From contig NZ_UWOE01000001.1 in assembly GCF_900604355.1 (NCBI RefSeq), positions 682,001-746,000 on the forward strand: a stretch of 64,000 bases of DNA, in the 5' to 3' direction. The notes beneath the pieces were generated by a model. That model was not told the DNA's origin, did not search any database, and worked only from the letters and a program-made list of their open reading frames with translations. Origin of the DNA: Luxibacter massiliensis (GTDB lineage Bacteria > Bacillota > Clostridia > Lachnospirales > Lachnospiraceae). Shown one piece after another: positions 59,328 through 64,000 of this stretch. The number at the start of each line of letters is the position of its first letter. Position 1 is the stretch's first letter. The position numbers were made by a program, and so were the translations under genes.

Positions 59328-60986
59328 ATGCAGCCGAAGGAAAAAACAAGAAGTCCCTTACAGGTAATGGCCGGCCTTATTGGGTTGGTGAAACCTCTTT
59401 TGGGTTTCATGCTGATTGCTATAGTGATGGGATGTGCGGGAAATCTGGCGGCCACCTTTATTACTGTATTCGGGGGATATTCTATGCTGGCCCTTTTGGG
59501 GGAACCCAGTGGCGTTACATTTGGCAGTGGAGCGCTGATATTGGTTATTTTTGCAGTTTCCAGGGGGATACTCAGATATGCCGAACAGTCTTTAAACCAC
59601 TATATTGCATTTAAGCTGCTGGCAAGGATCCGCCATCAAGTATTTGCTGCCCTGAGGGCCCTGGCGCCGGCTAAACTTGATGGCAGTGAAAAAGGAAATC
59701 TGATCTCTATTATTACAAGTGATATAGAACTTTTGGAAGTATTTTATGCGCATACTATCTCGCCTATTGCTATTGCGGCCATTACTTCTGTTTTTATGGT
59801 TATTTTTATTGGAGGGCAGCACCCAGCGGCTGGGATACTGGCAGCGTTCTTTTATCTTCTGGTAGGGATCGTGATACCTGTCATAAACGGCAGGAGCGGG
59901 CAGGCAAGTGGGCGAAAGTACAGGGATTCTTTTGGCAGATTGAACACGGCTGTTCTGGACAATCTGTATGGACTTGCTGAATTACTTCAGTACCAGCAAG
60001 GAGAAAACAGGATGAAGGATATGGAGAAAAAGACAGAAGATCTGGAAGCCACAAGCCTGAATCTGAAAAGGGCCGAAAATATTCAGAGAATTTCAACAGA
60101 CTGTGCAATACTGGCGGCGGGCATATTTATGCTTATTTTATGTGGAACCTTTGTGCAAAGCGGGCAAATGGAATTTTACCAGGCAGTCACTGCCGTGATT
60201 GCTATGATGAGTTCTTTTGGGCCAACGGCGGCTTTGTCGGCTCTTTCCAATAATTTAAACCACACACTGGCAAGCGGAAACCGGGTGCTGAATCTTCTGG
60301 AGGAGAAGCCTGTAGTCGTGGATATTGAGAGAGGGGCAGTGCTGGGGGAAGGTAAGGTATATTGCGAAGAGGTATGCTTTAGGTATGATAACAGGCAGGA
60401 TGCAGCCCTGAAGGGTTTTCATGCCTGCTTTGAGCCGGGAAAAATCCACGGCATTCTGGGAAAAAGCGGGTGTGGCAAATCGACACTCTTAAAATTAATG
60501 ATGAGGTTTTACGAAACAGACAGCGGCTGTATTATTTATGGGAAAGATAATGTGAACCATATTTTGACGGATTCTCTCAGGCAGGGAATTTCGTATATTA
60601 CACAGGAAACCTTCCTTTTCCATGATACTATCGAGAATAATATAAAATTAGCTGATGAACACGCCTCCCATGAGGCTGTGGTGGAGGCGGCAAAAAAGGC
60701 GTCTGTACATGAGTTTATTTTGTCTCTGCCAAAGGGATATGATACAGAACTTTCAGAACTTGGGGATAACATTTCAGGAGGGGAAAGACAGAGAATTGGA
60801 ATTGCCAGGGCATTTCTGCATAACAGCAAGATTATTCTGCTGGATGAACCTACAAGCAACATAGACAGCCTGAACGAGGGCATGATCTTAAGAAGCCTGG
60901 GACTGGAGAAGGCTAGGAAAACAATTGTGCTTGTGTCCCATAGGAAATCTACAATGGGAGTAGCGGATAAAGTAATAAATATGTAA
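59328..60986 (+). CDS. ABC transporter half, CydC-like (permease-ATPase fusion)
   Basis: Second half-transporter, 552 residues. Membrane domain spans about 1-310. The ATPase has Walker A GILGKSGCGKSTLLKL, signature ISGGERQRIGIARAF and Walker B IILLDEPTSNIDSLN, with the H-loop LVSHRKSTMG. It starts at the base after the first half's stop, with GGGAGGCGGGG inside that gene. It is the last gene of the DUF454-YgbA_NO operon. The naming CydC-like reflects the paired exporter layout rather than a demonstrated function. Confidence 0.85.
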   Translation: MQPKEKTRSPLQVMAGLIGLVKPLLGFMLIAIVMGCAGNLAATFITVFGGYSMLALLGEPSGVTFGSGALILVIFAVSRGILRYAEQSLNHYIAFKLLARIRHQVFAALRALAPAKLDGSEKGNLISIITSDIELLEVFYAHTISPIAIAAITSVFMVIFIGGQHPAAGILAAFFYLLVGIVIPVINGRSGQASGRKYRDSFGRLNTAVLDNLYGLAELLQYQQGENRMKDMEKKTEDLEATSLNLKRAENIQRISTDCAILAAGIFMLILCGTFVQSGQMEFYQAVTAVIAMMSSFGPTAALSALSNNLNHTLASGNRVLNLLEEKPVVVDIERGAVLGEGKVYCEEVCFRYDNRQDAALKGFHACFEPGKIHGILGKSGCGKSTLLKLMMRFYETDSGCIIYGKDNVNHILTDSLRQGISYITQETFLFHDTIENNIKLADEHASHEAVVEAAKKASVHEFILSLPKGYDTELSELGDNISGGERQRIGIARAFLHNSKIILLDEPTSNIDSLNEGMILRSLGLEKARKTIVLVSHRKSTMGVADKVINM

Positions 60987-61097
60987 AATGATAAAATTTA
61001 TCAGCAATGCAGGTTAGGTTTGACTATCATAAAAGTGCATTGCTATTATGGGTACGTAAGACAGAAAACGACAATTTACAGACAGGAGTGGTGAAAG

Positions 61098-61178
61098 ATG
61101 AAACAGCATAGGTTCTGGGCCTGGGCAGCAGTTTTTTGTTTTGTAATGGTATTTTATACAGGGTATAAACATAAGTAA
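61098..61178 (+). CDS. 26-residue single-helix membrane peptide
   Basis: A short frame behind ACAGGAGTGGTGAAAG encodes MKQHRFWAWAAVFCFVMVFY and TGYKHK. It is basic at both ends with one hydrophobic helix, a convincing small membrane protein. It resembles short conserved Firmicute peptides ending in YTGYKHK-like tails, but I cannot name a family with confidence. It lies between the ABC pair and the DUF6110/P-ATPase genes. Confidence 0.55.
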   Translation: MKQHRFWAWAAVFCFVMVFYTGYKHK

Positions 61179-61233
61179 AACATTTTTCTTATTGTGACCT
61201 ACGGTAAGACAGGATATTAAAGGAGGAATCGAC

Positions 61234-61539
61234 ATGATGGATATTTTTAAATTAAAGAGAATCGGACTTTTTGCTGGAGGTGTTGTGTTTGGGACAGCAG
61301 GAGTTAAACTGCTTTCTAGTAAAGACGCAAAGAAAGTGTATACAAACTGTACGGCAGCAGTTTTGCGTGCAAAGGAGTGTGTAATGAAAACTGCGACTAC
61401 AGTTCAGGAGAATGCAGAAGATATACTGGCAGAAGCAAAGCAGATGAATGAAGAGAGGGCAAGGGCAGAAGAGGCTCAGATAAACCCAGAGGCAGAAGAG
61501 ATAAGCCAGGCAGAACCAGTGGCCGCTGAGGCAGAGTAG
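61234..61539 (+). CDS. DUF6110 family protein
   Basis: A 101-residue protein with a short hydrophobic N-terminal segment (RIGLFAGGVVFGTAGVKLL) and a helical, Glu/Ala-rich C-terminal half likely to form a coiled coil. KDAKKVYTNCTAAVLRAKEC is the most conserved-looking part. The family is regularly encoded next to a metal P-type ATPase, as here. AAAGGAGG precedes the ATG. It may anchor or chaperone metal for the ATPase (inference). Confidence 0.8.
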   Translation: MMDIFKLKRIGLFAGGVVFGTAGVKLLSSKDAKKVYTNCTAAVLRAKECVMKTATTVQENAEDILAEAKQMNEERARAEEAQINPEAEEISQAEPVAAEAE

Positions 61540-61712
61540 ATATCTGGTACAGTAATATTTTCTATCACTAAGAAGGGAGACGGGGGCGGAGAACAGCCGC
61601 CCTCTTTTTCTATGTAGCTGTATGCCATGAAGTTTTATGTAACGGCGAATGAAGCCGGGTTATTACTAAAAGCTGATTTGTCAGCCAGAAATAAAGTAAG
61701 GGAGAGATTATA

Positions 61713-63812
61713 TTGGATTTTATAATTAAGCATGAGATAACAGGAAGAATGCGGGTTCATTTTAAAAAGGACAAAATGACCTTTAAAGAGGCCGATATAC
61801 TTCTTTATTATCTGCAGGGACTGCCTTCCGTGAAAGATGCCAGAGTCTATGAACGTACGGCCGATGCAGTTGTCTTATATGAAGGGGAAAGAGGCGGCCT
61901 GCTTTCTGATTTAAAAGGGTTTAATCCCCAGCATATAGAAATGCCGGAAGGGATGGCTGAGAATTCCGGCAGAGAGCTCAATGCAGTGTACCAGGAAAAA
62001 CTACTGCAGAAAATTATACTCAGGTACGGGGCGAAACTGTTTATACCCTATCCTGTACGGATGGCTTATATAGCCCTGAAATCCTTAAAATATATTTGGA
62101 AAGGTGTGCGCAGCCTGGCCCAGGGGAAACTGGAAGTAACTGTGCTAGATGCAGCTGCAATTGGCGTGTCAGTTCTGAGAAGAGACATGGATACGGCGGG
62201 GTCTGTCATGTTCCTTTTGGGAATTGGAGAAATATTGGAAGAATGGACCCACAAAAAGTCCGTGGGAGACTTGGCACGGAGCATGTCACTGAATGTGAAG
62301 AAAGTATGGCAGAAAGTGGAGGGACAGGAAGTCCTATCAGATGCCTCTGGGATAAGGCCGGGGGATAAGATTGTCGTACATATGGGAAATGTGATCCCAT
62401 TCGATGGAATTGTGGAGGAAGGCGAGGCTCTGGTAAATCAGGCATCCTTAACTGGCGAAGCGCTGGCAGTCAGAAAGAATCCTGGGGGATACGTCTACGC
62501 GGGCACTGTGCTGGAAGAGGGCGAAATAGTTATACAAGTAGAGAAGACAAAAGGGACTACCCGATTTGAAAAAATAGTCACTATGATTGAAGAGTCTGAA
62601 AAACTAAAGTCATCTGTGGAGGGAAGGGCAGAAAATCTGGCAGATAAACTGGTGCCCTATACACTGGCCGGGACAGCTCTTGTCTGGCTGCTTACCAGAA
62701 ATGTGACCAAGGCCCTGGCAGTGCTGATGGTAGATTTTTCCTGTGCATTAAAACTGTCTATGCCTATTACAGTACTTTCCGCCATGAGAGAAGCGGGGCA
62801 GTATCAGATTACGGTGAAAGGTGGGAAATTCCTTGAGGCTGTTGCCGATGCGCAGACGATTGTGTTTGACAAGACGGGGACACTTACGAAAGCCAGGCCT
62901 ACTGTAAAGGAAGTCATTTCCTTCGGGGAAGGGGATGAAAGAGAGATGCTGCGGATTGCCGCGTGCATGGAAGAGCACTTTCCTCATTCTATGGCAAAGG
63001 CTGTGGTAAAGGCAGCAAAAAAGGAGAACCTGGTACATGATGAAATGCATGCAAGGGTGGATTATATTGTGGCCCACGGTATTTCTTCTTCAATAGACGG
63101 AAGAAAGGTAGTTATTGGGAGTTACCATTTTGTGTTTGAGGATGAGAAGTGTACTGTGCGGGAGGAATATAAGGAGCAGTTCCATCAGCTGCCGGAGGAG
63201 TATTCTCATCTATATTTGGCTATCGACCATCAGCTTGCGGCTGTCATCTGTATTGAGGATCCCCTCAGGGAAGAGGCGCCCTCTGTCATAGAGGCCCTCA
63301 GGGAAACCGGCCTCAGCAGAATTGTGATGATGACAGGGGACAGTGAACGAACGGCAGCGGCTATTGCCAAAAAGGTAGGGGTAGATGAGTATTATTCTGA
63401 AGTACTTCCAGAAGATAAGGCAAGTTTTATTGAAGCAGAAAAAGCAGCTGGCCGCAAAGTGATTATGGTAGGTGACGGAATGAATGATTCTCCGGCTCTT
63501 TCTGCGTCTGATGTTGGGATTGCCATCAGCGACGGAGCCGAGATAGCAAGGGAAATAGCAGATATTACCATAGCGGCAGATGATTTGCGGGAGATAGTAG
63601 TGCTTAAGCATCTGAGCGGGCGGTTAATGAAAAGGATACATGCAAATTATAGATTTATTGTAGGGTTTAATACAGGACTTATTATACTTGGGATAGCAGG
63701 TATCCTTATGCCGGCGACTTCTGCCTTGCTGCATAACATCTCAACAGTAGGGATCAGCTTAAAAAGTATGCAGGATTTACTGCCGGGGACATCGGTTCAG
63801 ACGGATGTGTAG
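61713..63812 (+). CDS. P1B-type heavy-metal translocating ATPase with SCA motif
   Basis: Membrane ATPase of 699 residues. An N-terminal HMA-like region (about 1-75, no CxxC) is followed by a membrane hairpin. The actuator motif is TGEA (in NQASLTGEALAV), the phosphorylation motif FDKTGTLTKARP, and the hinge VGDGMNDSPALSASDVGIA. The channel helix reads DFSCALKLSMPITVL, so the canonical CPC is replaced by SCA followed by a later Pro. This points to a non-Cu, non-Cd subgroup with uncertain metal. The start is TTG with GGGAGAG upstream. DUF6110 is its neighbour. Confidence 0.9.
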   Translation: MDFIIKHEITGRMRVHFKKDKMTFKEADILLYYLQGLPSVKDARVYERTADAVVLYEGERGGLLSDLKGFNPQHIEMPEGMAENSGRELNAVYQEKLLQKIILRYGAKLFIPYPVRMAYIALKSLKYIWKGVRSLAQGKLEVTVLDAAAIGVSVLRRDMDTAGSVMFLLGIGEILEEWTHKKSVGDLARSMSLNVKKVWQKVEGQEVLSDASGIRPGDKIVVHMGNVIPFDGIVEEGEALVNQASLTGEALAVRKNPGGYVYAGTVLEEGEIVIQVEKTKGTTRFEKIVTMIEESEKLKSSVEGRAENLADKLVPYTLAGTALVWLLTRNVTKALAVLMVDFSCALKLSMPITVLSAMREAGQYQITVKGGKFLEAVADAQTIVFDKTGTLTKARPTVKEVISFGEGDEREMLRIAACMEEHFPHSMAKAVVKAAKKENLVHDEMHARVDYIVAHGISSSIDGRKVVIGSYHFVFEDEKCTVREEYKEQFHQLPEEYSHLYLAIDHQLAAVICIEDPLREEAPSVIEALRETGLSRIVMMTGDSERTAAAIAKKVGVDEYYSEVLPEDKASFIEAEKAAGRKVIMVGDGMNDSPALSASDVGIAISDGAEIAREIADITIAADDLREIVVLKHLSGRLMKRIHANYRFIVGFNTGLIILGIAGILMPATSALLHNISTVGISLKSMQDLLPGTSVQTDV

Positions 63813-63840
63813 CCGGGTTTTGCAATAAAGGATACCATAA

Positions 63841-63885
63841 GGGGGCCCTTGCTTTGCATATATGCATTGCAAGGCGCCCTTTTTA
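63841..63885 (+). terminator. Terminator after P-type ATPase
   Basis: GGGGGCCCTTGC pairs with GCAAGGCGCCC (one bulge) around TTTGCATATATGCATT, followed by five T. The last 115 bases of the window show nothing further. Confidence 0.8.
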
Positions 63886-64000
63886 TATTTTGGGGAATAT
63901 TTATGGAAGCATAGGCGGTAAAAAATTTGTAAAACCGTAGTCCTTTCTTGCCGCAATTTATAATTGATAAATAATATCAAAAAAATATATTGAATTTTAT

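Overview
The window looks like chromosome from an anaerobic, gut-type Firmicute, most likely a Lachnospiraceae member. This is an inference from gene content and protein style: T-box and M-box leaders, AGGAGG-type ribosome binding sites, a stand-alone [FeFe]-hydrogenase-like protein, FeoA/FeoA/FeoB with a FeoB-associated Cys-rich peptide, and a large anaerobic purine-catabolism island. No phage, CRISPR array or rRNA was seen. One tRNA (Gly-GCC) and one IS1182-type insertion sequence lie near the left end.

Layout. 1-4.1 kb: 3' end of nagA, cutC, tRNA-Gly, an IS1182-like element bounded by related hairpins, and a GNAT acetyltransferase. 4.1-7.6 kb (minus): response regulator, ABC ATPase, ABC permease and histidine kinase, resembling peptide-antibiotic sensing/resistance modules. 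7.9-11.8 kb: hom, a MarR regulator, thyA-folA and a YhhN-family membrane protein. 12.4-16.3 kb: branched-chain amino acid genes, with T-box-ilvB-ilvN, then ilvE. 16.3-18.0 kb (minus): mgtE behind an M-box Mg2+ riboswitch. 18.3-23.3 kb: hydrogenase-like protein, methyltransferase, hslO, nadE.

23.3-46.9 kb is the centrepiece: a purine/urate-type catabolic island. A MoeA-like protein leads into a short purine-riboswitch aptamer followed by guanine deaminase and a three-subunit xanthine dehydrogenase. A minus-strand operon encodes a YheO/DauR-type regulator, YgeX, YgeY, YgeW, RidA and carbamate kinase. A divergent plus-strand operon encodes SsnA, YgfK, a hydantoinase, YqeC, a YqeB-MocA fusion and a fused selenium-dependent xanthine dehydrogenase-like protein. 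The two operons share a 260-bp control region with two 17-bp tandem repeats between opposing promoters. The inferred logic is: purines are deaminated and oxidised/reduced by molybdenum hydroxylases, rings are opened by amidohydrolases, 2,3-diaminopropionate is cleaved to pyruvate and ammonia, and carbamoyl phosphate yields ATP through carbamate kinase. No purine permease is present in the window.

47-64 kb: a DUF975 membrane protein; a four-domain c-di-GMP protein; an iron block (ferritin, DtxR-type regulator, feoA-feoA-feoB, FeoB-associated peptide, Fur-like regulator); an operon of DUF454, YgbA_NO, a small membrane protein and two CydDC-like ABC half-transporters; and a DUF6110 protein with an unusual P1B-type ATPase.

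Three families of short intergenic repeats recur through the window. Family A (about 60 bp) carries promoter-like sequence. Family B is a nearly perfect 32-bp palindrome with compensatory changes between copies. Family C is about 110 bp with a 28-30-bp palindrome. All searches and counts implied here were by eye; no alignment or database search was run.
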